Shown here: one piece after another, positions 26,501 through 34,185 of the stretch | Position numbering within the stretch: the first letter of the stretch is position 1 | Layout of the letters: each line of letters starts with the position of its first letter | The notes under the pieces: generated by a model | What the model was told of the DNA's origin: nothing | What the model saw: the letters and a program-made list of their open reading frames with translations, nothing else | Databases searched by the model: none | Program-made: the position numbers and the translations under genes | NCBI GenBank assembly: GCA_035524895.1 | Contig: DATLFI010000251.1 | Span: 1 to 61,868, forward strand | Length of the DNA stretch: 61,868 nt | Source: DATLFI01 sp035524895 | GTDB lineage: Bacteria > Acidobacteriota > Thermoanaerobaculia > Multivoradales > Multivoraceae | Reading direction: 5' to 3'

Positions 26501-29500
26501 CCAACGGCGGGGTGGTCAAGGACCGCGTCGCGAGCCGGGTCGACCGTGATGGCCGGCGGGTCGAGCTGGAGTACGACCAGCGCGGAAACCTGCTGCGCGA
26601 GCGCGTGCGGGTCACAGATGTCGACGGGGTGGTCGAGATGCTGGAGACGTCGCACGCGTACCACGCCAACGGCGATCGCGCATCGACGACCGATCCACGA
26701 GGCCACACCACGCGCTTCGGCTACGACTCCGCCGGCAACCTGGAGCGGGTGACCGACGCGCTGGGCGGCGAGAGGTGGGAGTTTCGCGACGGTCGCGGTC
26801 GGCCGGTGGCGCGGCGGGATCAGGAGGGTCGCACGACGCGTCTTGAGTACGACACGCTGGACCGTGTGATCCGCACAGTGCTGCCTGACGGTGCCGAGGA
26901 AACGGCGGAGTACCACGACACAGTGCGCACTCGCACCACTGTCGATGCCGAGGGCCGGGTCATGGTGACGTGGCTCGATGGCGAAGCCCGCGTCGCCGAG
27001 GTCACGAATGCAGCAGGTGGCACGAAGCTCTTCGAGTACGACGCGGAGGGCGCGAAGACTCGCGAGTCGAGCTGGTTCGACGGCCCCACGCCGGCGGTCG
27101 AGACCCGGTTCCTCTACGACGAGGCCGGGAGGTTGGTGCGGCGAGAGGAGCCGCTGGGTCGGATCACGACGTATCGCTACGACGGCAACAGCAACGTGGT
27201 GGAGGAGGCGCTGCTCGACGGGCTCAGCAGCGACTTCGAGCCCCGGGTGACATACCACGAGTACGACGAGCTGAACCGCGTCGTCGCGACGAGTCGGCTG
27301 CTGCAGCCGGGCGGCAGCGGCGGTGTGGCGACGGTGCGGTACGTCCACGACGGCGAGGGGAACCGGGTCGAGGAGGTCGACGCGCTGGGTCGGGTGAGGC
27401 GCTTCCGGTACGACGAGCTGCAGCGGCAGATCGAACAGGACGGCCCGGAATGGCGCGAGGGCCAGGGCATGTTGACGCAGCGGCTCTACGACGGCACCGG
27501 AAACGTGGTCGAGGAGCGGCGCCGCAACCAGCGGCTGCTGATGGATGGGTCGTGGGAGTCGGCCGACCAGGTGCGTCGCGTCCGGTACGACGCGCTGGGT
27601 CGGGTGGTTGAGCGGATCGATGCCGAGGGCCATGTCAGCACGTTCGAGTACGACCGGGTGGGGAACCTGGTGGTCGAGGTCGACGCGCGGCTGGAGCGCA
27701 CCGAGCACCGCTACGACATGCGTGACCGCCGCATCGAGACGCTGCGGCACCTCAACCGGCGAACGGTGCCGGCCCGGACGGTGCGCCGCGAGTGGGTCTA
27801 CGACCGAGTCGGCAATGTGGTGGAGGAGCGGAAGGCGAACGGCAACCTGGTCGAGCACGAGCACGACGCGCTCGACCGTGTGGTGCGCAGCTACGACTCG
27901 CTCGGCACGCTGACGGAGGCCGAGTACGACGCGCGCGGCAACAGAGCGCGTGAGATCGACGCGCGAGGTCACGAGACCGTACAGGTGTTCGACGCGCTGG
28001 ACCGCGTGGTGGAGGTCCGGCGTCCCGAGGATCGGATCGAGCGGTATGGCAACGACGTCGCGGACAACCGGGTCTCGATGGAAGATCCGCTGGGTCGTGT
28101 GACGCGTTACGAGTACGACCGGCTGGACCGGCTGGTCGCGACGCGGCTGCCGGCGGTGGGTACGGGTCTCGGCGGCACGGGCCCTGAAGCGGAGGCAGTC
28201 GAGAGCTCGACGTACGACTTCGCAGGTAACCGCCTGTCTGCCACCGACGCCCGCGGCCACACCACCACCTTCGAGTACGACGCGCTGGACCGGTTGGTCC
28301 GGCAGGTCGCCCCCGCACCGCTCCTCTACCAGTCGACCTACCGCTACGACGCCCAGGGCAACCTGGTCGAAGAGGTCGATCCGCGCGGCATCGCCGAGCG
28401 TTCGCGGTACGACCTCGAGGACCGCCGCACGCAGCTCCAGCGCGACGGTGTGGTGGTCGAGGCGGTTTCGTACGACCCGAGCGGCAACCGCGAGCTGGTC
28501 ACCGACGCCAACGGCGTGGTCACCAGCTTCGTGTGGGACGAGCGGGACCTGCTGCTCGAGGAAGCGCGACCTCTCGCGGCGGTGATGCGCTACGTGCGCG
28601 ACGACGCGGGGGACGTGGTCGAGGAGATCGACCCTGAAGGCCGGGTGACGGGTCGCCAGTACGACCTGCGGCGGCGGCTGGTAGCGGAGGAGAACGGCGC
28701 CGGCGACCGCACCGAGCACGGTTACGACGGATCAGGGAACCGCACGCTCGTGCGTCGGCCCGAGGGCGGCCAGTGGCGGTACGTCTACGACGAGGCGGAT
28801 CGCCTGGTCGCTGTCGAGGATCCGCTCGGCGCGGTCACGAGCTACGCCTACGACGCGGCGGACAACCTGGTCGAGATCGTCGACGCTGCGGGCAGCTCGA
28901 CCCGGTACGAGCACGACGCGCGCGATCGCAGGGTGGGGGTGGTGCGGGCCGATGGCACGCGCGAGGAGAGTGCGTATGACGCCGCGGGGAACCGCATCGC
29001 GCGACAAGACCCGAAGGGCCAGCTCACCGAGTGGGAGTACGACGCGCTGGGTCGCGAGGTGTCGCGCAGCTACGACGCGCCCGAGGAGCCGACCGGCGAC
29101 GACCTCGAGCGAACCGAATCAGCATACGACGCCAACGGCAACGTGGCACGGGTAGACGAGGTCTACGGCGGCGCGACGGGCACGCGCACCACCCGCTTCG
29201 GCTACGACGGTTTCGATCGCCTGGAGCGCGTCGAGTCTCCCGAGGGCACGCTGGTCTACGGCTACGACGCCAAGGGCAACCGCACCCGGCTACGCGACGC
29301 CGACGGCGGCGAGACGCTCACTTCCTACGACGCGCTCGACCGGGTGACCACCGTTTCTGGTCCCAGTGGCACGGTGCGTTCGAGCTGGTTCCGCGACTCG
29401 CGCCTGCGCGAGGTCCGACACGTGGGCGGCGCGGTCGGCGACACCACCGCCACCCACAGCTACGACGCCGCCGGCCGCATCGCTGAGATCACCAACCGCC

Positions 29501-31512
29501 AGGGCGCGGCGTTGGTGTCGAGCTATCGGTACGAGTACGACGGCAATGGCAACCGGCTGTTGCAAGACGAGCAGAACGGCGGTGACGTCGAGGTCACGAC
29601 TTATGCCTACGACGGCGCGGATCGGCTGCTCGAGGTGGCGTACCCCGATCGGCTGGTCACCTACGTCTACGACCTGGTCGGCAACCGGTTGGTCGAGCGC
29701 GTCGAGGCAGTGGACGACGGCGGCGCAAGCGGCGAGCTGCTCGAAGACAAGACGTATCGCTACGACGAGCGCCATCGCGTGCTCGGGATCGTCGACGCCG
29801 TGAGCGGGGCCACGACCGCCTTCGCCTGGGACGCCAACGGCAACCAGCGTCGCCGTACCGGGAGCGAGGGCGGCGGGGGTGCCGCAACCGAGGTCTTCGA
29901 CTACATCTACGACGCGCGCGATCGCCTGGTCGAGATCCGCCGCGACGGCCTGCTGCTCACCACGCACCGCTACGACTTCCGCGGCTTGCGCTGGCGCAAG
30001 AGCGGTCCCCACGGCGTGGAGCGCTTTCTGTGGGACGGCGACCGCTTGCTCCAGGAGAGCGACGACGCGCTGAACACCGCGGCCCGTTACGAGTGGAGCG
30101 GCGGCAGGCTCCTGACCATGGAGCACGCCGAGGAGGGTCGGCGCTCCTACCTCTTCGACGGGCTCGGCTCGGTCGTCGACCTGGTCCAGCCCGACGGCAC
30201 CCTGGCCGCTCGCTACCAGTGGGACGCCTGGGGCGAAGAGCGCCGCGCGGTCGGCGAGAGCGCGAACCGCTTCGGCTTCACCGGGCACCAACGCGAGGAA
30301 GAGGGGGGCGAGGGGCTGTACTACGCCAGGGCGAGGTTCTACGACGCGGGGTTAGGGCGGTTCCTGCGGGAAGACCCCGTCGAGGGTGATGTCGCCGAGC
30401 CGATCACGCTGCACGACTACGTATATGCGCGTGGCAATCCCACGGTGTGGGTGGATCCGAGTGGTGAGGTGGCCAAGCTCCTCGAATGGAAGGAACGGTT
30501 CGCGGAATACAGACTGCGGATCCTCGACGGCGCGAGTCATGAAGACGCCATGGGCCGAGCGGTGGTCGCGTCTGGAGCGGGACTGCTGAGCAGTGCCGTC
30601 GGCGGACTCAACTGGCTCACGAACGCACTGCTCATGGCTACTCCGGCACACCACAGTGAGCTTGGTGCTCAGGCCACTGCGGAGGTCGAACAGGGGGTTC
30701 GGGCGTATCAGGCTGCCATCGCCTCAACAGCAGGCCTCATTAAAGAGGATCCCGCCGGCTTCGTCACTCAGAGGCTGATGGACGCAATGGAAGCGCCAGG
30801 CGATCTTTCCGTATCTGGTGCACGGACGATGGTCCTCGCCTCTGGTGCGGCCGATCCCGTCGTCAGGGCCAAGAACCTCGCAGCACTTCTCGAGACTACT
30901 GCTGAGATTGGCGCAGCCGCCTCGACCGGCTCGATGGCCTTTGCACGAGGTTCGCACGTCGTTCACAGACGCACGCAACAGCCAGGGGGTCTCGTATACC
31001 ACAGCCAGGGGGCCGATTCGGAGAGGGCTGCAGCCCTTGGCTTGGCTCCACCCCGGAACGAAAACCTTGGCCAAGCGACGTCGTCCTCGTTGCCAGTGTC
31101 GGCCCCCCGCTGGGCTCGTACAGTAGCGCCATGGCAACGAGTCGTATTCCAGCGAGGGGACATCGACTGGGACTTTGTGAGACCGGAGAGCGCGCCGCTG
31201 GCCGGTAGCTCGAACTGGGAAGGGGCGCAAGCGGGCTGGTCGCCTGTAAGGTTGAAGCCGAGCAGCCGACGCGGCTACGAGGATGTGATACTGCACCATG
31301 TGAATCAGAATCCGCGAGGTGCGGTCACCGAGATGTGGCGCTCCACTCACGCCCAGGTCCCTCACCGAATGGATCCTCCTGGAAACTGGAGGAGGGAGCA
31401 TCCGGCCTGGGCGGCAGCCTGGCGTCGGGAGCAGGCCGCGTACTGGCGTTGGCGGGTCGGCGCCTACGATCCGCCACCGACTGACCGACTGCGACTGCCA
31501 GGTGACAACTGA
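20521..31512 (+). CDS. RHS/YD-repeat polymorphic toxin protein (3663 aa) with LHH nuclease tip
   Basis: The ATG overlaps the upstream stop (ATGA at 20521-20524), and a signal peptide follows (GLAFAMLLLVCGVAPGG). Residues about 287-443 form a transglutaminase-like fold in which the Cys is replaced (AGNDVDQASLLIALLRAGG), the His is present (LEHTWVAAL, 403) and the usual Asp is Ala (WVPLAPALKGY). The DUF6531-type entry to the RHS shell starts near 1605 (VVRGVDLFDGHLIVPREDF). YD repeats run from about 1745 to 3230. The RHS core (YYARARFYDAGLGRFLREDP, about 3267-3286) ends at NPTVWVDPSGE. The last ~347 residues form the variable tip, ending in ILHHVNQNPRGAV (LHH at 3591-3593) plus STHAQVPH, which matches the LHH group of HNH/EndoVII nucleases. 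In known systems the shell encloses the toxin and releases it after cleavage near the core. That action here is inference. No VgrG or T6SS gene is nearby, and the signal peptide points to Sec export. Confidence 0.9.
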   Translation: MSEANRVTGAWRSRPGVGLAFAMLLLVCGVAPGGTPAPQSESRQPPPIERPIEPDDSRDPLETWSRSRIEGELVRRLAAGKEVSTLHVELRQRADTPRRASGGAARTSAASRLEGAIAELRAIVESAGAAATGDTAEGAAASARIAGTVERLLAADLLANHELVSVGKRLVSGGAHETAIRRWEEAERVYQERRERLVAPVEGLRARHGLDEAQPGALDDLGSVLDELAPPSRPILRAGLPYGTADLSPREPVFEPTIVPVYVQLDAPPPSGADHGGVAGDPHAGLTEPILEQARALGHDAVRLFELVQTEIATEWYAGAMKGADGTLRQRAGNDVDQASLLIALLRAGGFAARYVHGVIELSLEDLARQLDLDRPDDVPAALRLAGVAARPLVRGGRIQAMALEHTWVAALVPYSNYRGAAVDFSGMTWVPLAPALKGYASERGRFVLRELDPDVAERVNQYLSRAQHVDPLAQVESEIEALLDAEGRDETVDDVLGTRSVDAAPLGLLPSSLPATVLAVTGESATLAPEHVRRIRLRVWPGGTGEAAGGQAPLLDAELTLSELLARRVSLSFMPATLEDHQTTLLFGGLLSTPSYLVEVRPQLVVAGRREAAGDGSLPMAERARLEVEWLTPVAGAAPEITTVELIAGGHYALGFGGQAFEPAAQLDPRDAAAGDIETLAARVLAQRALDYGARVDPAEQLLGSLLGVRVLRPAASLAVASLALEVDSALGLPHGVHVTGVHLDAARRVAEPLAYDGDTGAARDFLLLVGLVASAQERFQFEEAFGVAAISADLGLGLARDQGVEVLVLDESNVDARVAELEHPASVRNAVASWARAALRVEVPRTEIGYQHWVGSVWRVVDPQSGASGHFLHGGIVDLAGGATATPLADWPVGFLADAFEAFGEEPNPDPLSAATISRVEHTDGQRGTVGELLERELAVVVRDEIGRPVLGAEVELAVILGGGLLVDDADGEESRVVVRTDERGVATAGLRLGTDTNVNPILILDDPASERPSRASAHEIEATVEGADGRVFLDQALLAYALPGEPVAFRRTDPAEQVMTVEPAAWVDTVLFLVEDEHGNPVANVPVVATMEVLEQPPWLELCLQGFEPDPLPGKAFLFADCDQASLLLARCGDSHLTTSSGAAEAAFGVVSGPNLTHGDLLRVEVPALGSEHTWSFARQWTLFSGPDDPPVEEDCRPAAGYVEREGDIERVLPRLVRVVSPVPVNLQGDSLLAARPGEALKEPLPIQILALVADVEVVPVDDPESERRFEFSATAQRWKPARGEFEVQVSGGGRAGAIEYVPAGGDELGYYKAQIFLGPNLGPGEIEIVVDSIEVVVPTLNNKTGIVSLETRQYRDSLLPKVPHAERLARFHAVRPEIVEVSPQRVTLDAEGRSQELVTARFGLEPASYLARSVQALLLEDGVAISHALAASRQGGGEVTFQRGLPLGATRRYELQLALNLGSEAEVRSEAVVLPIAQQLLHDVKLSLVLSQEVDLLSRRVFPQGDTFEYTLGQNAEVTLAVRSVEAIDLDGTPDLGAPILLLDRVVQPAGEHAFVYGPQDLPPALYRFELQARSLLDDHTESEQGSLEVVFRIRDRAPLGHAVVRGVDLFDGHLIVPREDFVFPGRGPQLAFRRTWSSNHGNEPGPLGVGWAHPWDSRVIVTPYGEAIVVGAEGGGMRFLPEASEPKRWRALLGYHGTLESNNDDFSFDFFTCNGTRYHYRNTGGSEFPLDFVEDTNGNRLTLSYVELGPSARLSQVRDDAGRALSFTWQQRIFAFWGGWVVTRVDGPGGASLELEYDALGNLVLARRENGAYVESYQYGTLGVQGRHLMVGTRNEVDGAETRYSWGNAGVGVQGDVVVQSFVVEELVLPEGGVTRFGYDRVALAERASGGELSATVLDGRGETTSWVLNGYGSPLRISDPLGNTSGLEWSADDVLMTARTDPNGAVTRYEYDQHGNQTVEEVEVTEGATPRVLRRETRYWPPSSFAPPNGGVVKDRVASRVDRDGRRVELEYDQRGNLLRERVRVTDVDGVVEMLETSHAYHANGDRASTTDPRGHTTRFGYDSAGNLERVTDALGGERWEFRDGRGRPVARRDQEGRTTRLEYDTLDRVIRTVLPDGAEETAEYHDTVRTRTTVDAEGRVMVTWLDGEARVAEVTNAAGGTKLFEYDAEGAKTRESSWFDGPTPAVETRFLYDEAGRLVRREEPLGRITTYRYDGNSNVVEEALLDGLSSDFEPRVTYHEYDELNRVVATSRLLQPGGSGGVATVRYVHDGEGNRVEEVDALGRVRRFRYDELQRQIEQDGPEWREGQGMLTQRLYDGTGNVVEERRRNQRLLMDGSWESADQVRRVRYDALGRVVERIDAEGHVSTFEYDRVGNLVVEVDARLERTEHRYDMRDRRIETLRHLNRRTVPARTVRREWVYDRVGNVVEERKANGNLVEHEHDALDRVVRSYDSLGTLTEAEYDARGNRAREIDARGHETVQVFDALDRVVEVRRPEDRIERYGNDVADNRVSMEDPLGRVTRYEYDRLDRLVATRLPAVGTGLGGTGPEAEAVESSTYDFAGNRLSATDARGHTTTFEYDALDRLVRQVAPAPLLYQSTYRYDAQGNLVEEVDPRGIAERSRYDLEDRRTQLQRDGVVVEAVSYDPSGNRELVTDANGVVTSFVWDERDLLLEEARPLAAVMRYVRDDAGDVVEEIDPEGRVTGRQYDLRRRLVAEENGAGDRTEHGYDGSGNRTLVRRPEGGQWRYVYDEADRLVAVEDPLGAVTSYAYDAADNLVEIVDAAGSSTRYEHDARDRRVGVVRADGTREESAYDAAGNRIARQDPKGQLTEWEYDALGREVSRSYDAPEEPTGDDLERTESAYDANGNVARVDEVYGGATGTRTTRFGYDGFDRLERVESPEGTLVYGYDAKGNRTRLRDADGGETLTSYDALDRVTTVSGPSGTVRSSWFRDSRLREVRHVGGAVGDTTATHSYDAAGRIAEITNRQGAALVSSYRYEYDGNGNRLLQDEQNGGDVEVTTYAYDGADRLLEVAYPDRLVTYVYDLVGNRLVERVEAVDDGGASGELLEDKTYRYDERHRVLGIVDAVSGATTAFAWDANGNQRRRTGSEGGGGAATEVFDYIYDARDRLVEIRRDGLLLTTHRYDFRGLRWRKSGPHGVERFLWDGDRLLQESDDALNTAARYEWSGGRLLTMEHAEEGRRSYLFDGLGSVVDLVQPDGTLAARYQWDAWGEERRAVGESANRFGFTGHQREEEGGEGLYYARARFYDAGLGRFLREDPVEGDVAEPITLHDYVYARGNPTVWVDPSGEVAKLLEWKERFAEYRLRILDGASHEDAMGRAVVASGAGLLSSAVGGLNWLTNALLMATPAHHSELGAQATAEVEQGVRAYQAAIASTAGLIKEDPAGFVTQRLMDAMEAPGDLSVSGARTMVLASGAADPVVRAKNLAALLETTAEIGAAASTGSMAFARGSHVVHRRTQQPGGLVYHSQGADSERAAALGLAPPRNENLGQATSSSLPVSAPRWARTVAPWQRVVFQRGDIDWDFVRPESAPLAGSSNWEGAQAGWSPVRLKPSSRRGYEDVILHHVNQNPRGAVTEMWRSTHAQVPHRMDPPGNWRREHPAWAAAWRREQAAYWRWRVGAYDPPPTDRLRLPGDN

Positions 31513-31522
31513 GGTCAACTCC

Positions 31523-31774
31523 GTGGTGCGAGAGTGGTACTTCGTTCGGAGGCTCAGTTCCAGGGAGAGGCAAGGCTCCCCCGAGCGTCTTGAGGTACAG
31601 CTTCTCGACCGCAGTGGCCGCGCCTTGGGCATCGGGAGGTTCTTAGAGGACACCGAGCAGCTGGAGGTCGCTGGTCAGGAGGTCCCTGTCCCGGTCTTGG
31701 CGGCAGCCAAGCGGCGGCCTGTAGGTTCCGGTGACTACGTCGATCGCGAGGGCAGGAGCATCCCGGCCTTTTAG
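31523..31774 (+). CDS. Candidate immunity protein for the LHH toxin tip
   Basis: This small gene sits where RHS toxin immunity genes usually lie. The chosen GTG (31523) has GAGG 8 bases upstream and gives 83 residues. An in-frame GTG at 31502 overlaps the toxin stop and would add seven residues. The product starts VVREWYFVRRLSSRERQG and is charged and soluble, with no signal peptide or membrane segment, as expected for a cytoplasmic inhibitor. I recognise no family. The frame continues past the TAG at 31772 for 34 more GC3-rich codons to a TAA at 31877-31879, so the annotated protein may be truncated by one amber codon. Confidence 0.6.
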   Translation: MVREWYFVRRLSSRERQGSPERLEVQLLDRSGRALGIGRFLEDTEQLEVAGQEVPVPVLAAAKRRPVGSGDYVDREGRSIPAF

Positions 31775-31902
31775 CGCTACGAGTCGCGCCGCGGGGAGCG
31801 GCCGATGGCGATCCGTTGGCGGCTAGAGATGCCTCTGCCGCTGGATGTGTTCCGGGCGATGAAGGTGGCGGCGGGATAACGCTCCTCGCTGCCGGAGCGA
31901 TT

Positions 31903-31919
31903 GCCTCTGCTCCAGAGGC
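31903..31919 (+). terminator. Short hairpin downstream of the toxin/immunity genes
   Basis: GCCTCTG and CAGAGGC form a perfect 7-bp stem with a 3-base loop. No T-run follows, so this is at best a weak terminator between the RHS operon and the promoter of the next gene. Confidence 0.35.
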
Positions 31920-31929
31920 CGCTGGGGAC

Positions 31930-31958
31930 TTGCGGTTGCGTACTCGAAACGGTATGAT
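31930..31958 (+). promoter_or_regulatory. Sigma70-like promoter for the DUF222/HNH gene
   Basis: TTGCGG (31930-31935) and TATGAT (31953-31958) are separated by 17 bases. The -10 box differs from consensus at one base. It lies in an unusually AT-rich patch about 32 bases upstream of the GTG at 31991. This is the clearest promoter-like sequence in the window. Confidence 0.6.
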
Positions 31959-31990
31959 TTACGTCTAACTTACGCTAGTGGAGAACCACC

Positions 31991-33373
31991 GTGGCAGCAC
32001 AGCTCCAGACCCTTGAACACGCATCTCGACGCTCGATCGAAGACCTCGGTGACCAGATCGCCGAGCTCGCAGCGCACATCGGCGCGGCGACCTACCGACT
32101 GCTCGTGCTGCTTCAGGAGTTCGATCGGCGCGAGGGGTGGGGCTGCGGCTTTCGCTCCTGCGCGCACTGGCTGTGCTGGCGCACGGGGATCGATCTCGGT
32201 GCGGCGCGCGAGAAGGTGCGGGTGGCGCGGGCGCTCGCGGGACTGCCGCTGCTCTCGGAAGCGATGCGGCGGGGTGAGGTCTCGTACTCGAAGATCCGCG
32301 CGCTGACGCGGGTCGCGACGGCCGAGACCGAGGCGGAGCTGCTGATGATCGCGAAGTCGGGGACCACTGCGCACGTGGAGAAGCTGGTGCGGGCGTGGCG
32401 GCGGTGCAATCGGCTCGCGGAGCTCGAGCACGCGAACGACTGCCACGGGCACCGCTCGGTGCAGTACCACTGGGACGAGGAGGGGATGCTGGTGCTGCGC
32501 GCACGGCTCGACCCGGAGGTGGGTGCGACGCTGCTGCGAGCCCTGGAGGCCGCGGAGGGCGAGCTCTACCGGCGAGCCCAGCCGGACGAGCTGGGCGAAG
32601 CGGGTGGCGAGACTGTGCCCGAGGAGACGACCGCCGAGCAGCGGCGCGCCGACGGGCTCGCCCTGGTCGCCGAAGCGGCGCTCGGTGGCGGCATCGCCGA
32701 CGGCCGGCATCGCACGGCGGAGCGGTTCCAGGTGGTGGTCCACGTCGAGGCAAGGGAGGAGCCGAGCGGCGTCCTCGACCTCGACGGGGGTGTGCTGGAG
32801 GACGGCGAACGCGTTTCAGCTGAAACGTGCCGGCGGCTGGCGTGCGATGCGGGGCTGGTGCGGATGACCGATGGTCCTGAGGGGCAGACGCTCTCGGTGG
32901 GACGCAAGACGCGCTCGATTCCGCCCGCGATACGGCGCGCGCTGGACCGCCGCGACGCTCGCTGCCGCTTCCCGGGCTGCGGCTCGCGCCGCTGCGACGC
33001 GCACCACGTGGAGCACTGGGCCGACGGCGGCGAGACGCGGCTCGAGAACCTGCTGCTGCTGTGCCGGCGGCACCACCGCGCGGTGCACGAGGAGGGCTTC
33101 ACGGTGGAGCTGCGAGCCACCGGCGAGGCGCGCTTCCGGAGTCCCGACGGCCGGCTCCTGGCGCTCTCGCCCGCGCCGCCGCCGCTGCCGCAGGAACCCG
33201 TGCACGCGCTCTTCGCGGCACATCGCAGCGCGGGGCTTGGGATCGGTCCGACGACCGTGCCGACGCCTGAATACGGCGTGCCCTTCGAGCTTGCCGAGAC
33301 CGTGAACTGGTTCGTGGGCGCGGCCGCGCGCGCTGAGGAGTTGGCTGCAGCGTCAAAAGCTGCTTCATCGTGA
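31991..33373 (+). CDS. DUF222 (13E12 repeat-type) protein with C-terminal HNH endonuclease domain
   Basis: GTG start with GGAG 7 bases upstream; 460 residues. The N-terminal two-thirds is the helical DUF222 domain (YRLLVLLQEFDRREGW, ALAGLPLLSEAMRRGEVSYS). The HNH domain lies near residues 320-375: CRFPGCGSRRCDAHHVEHW, then ENLLLLCRRHHRAVHEEGF, with both Cys pairs and the core histidines present. Members of this family are often multicopy and associated with mobile or horizontally spread DNA. Their role is not settled, and a DNA-cutting activity is inferred from the intact HNH residues. It has its own promoter and is unlikely to be part of the toxin operon. Confidence 0.88.
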   Translation: MAAQLQTLEHASRRSIEDLGDQIAELAAHIGAATYRLLVLLQEFDRREGWGCGFRSCAHWLCWRTGIDLGAAREKVRVARALAGLPLLSEAMRRGEVSYSKIRALTRVATAETEAELLMIAKSGTTAHVEKLVRAWRRCNRLAELEHANDCHGHRSVQYHWDEEGMLVLRARLDPEVGATLLRALEAAEGELYRRAQPDELGEAGGETVPEETTAEQRRADGLALVAEAALGGGIADGRHRTAERFQVVVHVEAREEPSGVLDLDGGVLEDGERVSAETCRRLACDAGLVRMTDGPEGQTLSVGRKTRSIPPAIRRALDRRDARCRFPGCGSRRCDAHHVEHWADGGETRLENLLLLCRRHHRAVHEEGFTVELRATGEARFRSPDGRLLALSPAPPPLPQEPVHALFAAHRSAGLGIGPTTVPTPEYGVPFELAETVNWFVGAAARAEELAAASKAASS

Positions 33374-33419
33374 TCGCCAAACGCGCCCAGCTCGCGAGGG
33401 GGGCAAGCTGTGGTGTCCC

Positions 33420-33515
33420 GTGTCGTCTGGAGTTGGAACTCCGGCTCCGGTGTCGCTGCTCTCGTGGCTGTCTGACCTGCGAGGTCTCCGCGAGCTGATT
33501 GCGGAGGCGGCGTGA
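33420..33515 (+). CDS. Possible small ORF or gene remnant coupled to the HTH gene
   Basis: A GTG-started 31-codon frame ends with LLSWLSDLRGLRELIAEAA. Its TGA overlaps the next gene's GTG (GTGA, 33512-33515). The frame is open further upstream into the end of the HNH gene without a better start. The overlap hints at translation, but it may be only the tail of a gene lost by deletion. Confidence 0.2.
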   Translation: MSSGVGTPAPVSLLSWLSDLRGLRELIAEAA

Positions 33516-33838
33516 GCCTCCAAGCGATGCTGTGGGCGCTCGACCATCAGGGCGTCGCACCGGGCCAGAAGTTGATCCTCGTGGTGCTGGCCGACCATTG
33601 CGGGCGCGATGGTGAGTGCTGGCCGCACGTGAACAAGATCGCGGCGCGCAGCGGCATCTCCCGCCGGGCCGTGGTCGCTCACCTGCAGGGCGCGCGCGAA
33701 GCGGCACACATTGGGGACGACCGGCGCTTCACCGACCAGGTCATCGCTCTGCGCGACGCGCTCCGCCGAGCCCCCATCCCGCGAACCAGCCCAACGCCGC
33801 ACCGCCCAAATGGCACCGCCGCCAACAGCGAGGAGTGA
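33512..33838 (+). CDS. Short HTH protein, probably truncated (HTH_36-like)
   Basis: GTG start with GGAGG about 5 bases upstream; 108 residues. The first 65 residues resemble the N-terminal winged-helix region of phage and plasmid replication or regulatory proteins: MLWALDHQGVAPGQKLILV, then LADHCGRDGECWPHVNKIA and the helix-turn-helix ARSGISRRAVVAHLQ. In that family a recognition wing and a longer C-terminal domain normally follow. Here the sequence changes to a Pro/Arg-rich tail (RRAPIPRTSPTPHRPNG), so I read it as a truncated remnant. It could still act as a small DNA-binding protein for the genes that follow. Confidence 0.55.
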   Translation: MSLQAMLWALDHQGVAPGQKLILVVLADHCGRDGECWPHVNKIAARSGISRRAVVAHLQGAREAAHIGDDRRFTDQVIALRDALRRAPIPRTSPTPHRPNGTAANSEE

Positions 33839-33906
33839 GCCCCCCGGCACGGTGGTAAACTCCGCCGCTTCCCGTCTCCACACAAGAACTGCCGGAGGGC
33901 GAGGCG

Positions 33907-34185
33907 ATGTTGGAGGGACCTCCCTCGCTGTGGCTAGTCGCCCGCGGGGTCGCCACCAGCGGCGAGGAGCGCCCGCAGGGCTTCCGCGTGCCCCAAGAGG
34001 CCGTGTCGACCAGCGAGAACAGGACCTTCTACACGGGAGGCCTCAACTGGTTCTACGAGGCTGGGACGTCTGGCGTCCTCAGCATGAGAGGACACGACTC
34101 GACCGTCAACGGCGGAAGGATCACCAGTCGCTGGCTGTGCCTCGCCTGTATCGAGCGACTCCGGGTGAGGGACCGCCCCTGGTGA
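33907..34185 (+). CDS. Hypothetical protein, first gene of an unknown four-gene cassette
   Basis: ATG preceded by GGAGG at -10; 92 residues. No family recognised. The product starts MLEGPPSLWLVARGVATS, has Gly/Ser-rich polar stretches and contains one CxxC (WLCLACIERL) near the C-terminus, possibly half of a metal site completed by another subunit. The TGA overlaps the GTG of the next gene (GTGA, 34182-34185), indicating translational coupling. Codon use here is less GC-rich than in the flanking core genes. Confidence 0.55.
   Translation: MLEGPPSLWLVARGVATSGEERPQGFRVPQEAVSTSENRTFYTGGLNWFYEAGTSGVLSMRGHDSTVNGGRITSRWLCLACIERLRVRDRPW

Noticed and set aside
25294..28719. 1141-codon open frame on the minus strand across the YD repeats
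   Set aside because: Low-complexity His/Val/Arg composition and exact opposition to the RHS frame; it is a GC-rich shadow of the real gene.
26100..30200. Regularly spaced short repeats that could suggest a CRISPR or satellite array
   Set aside because: The periodicity is that of codons for YD repeats (YDALDR, GNL and similar); units vary in length and sequence and there are no unique spacers.
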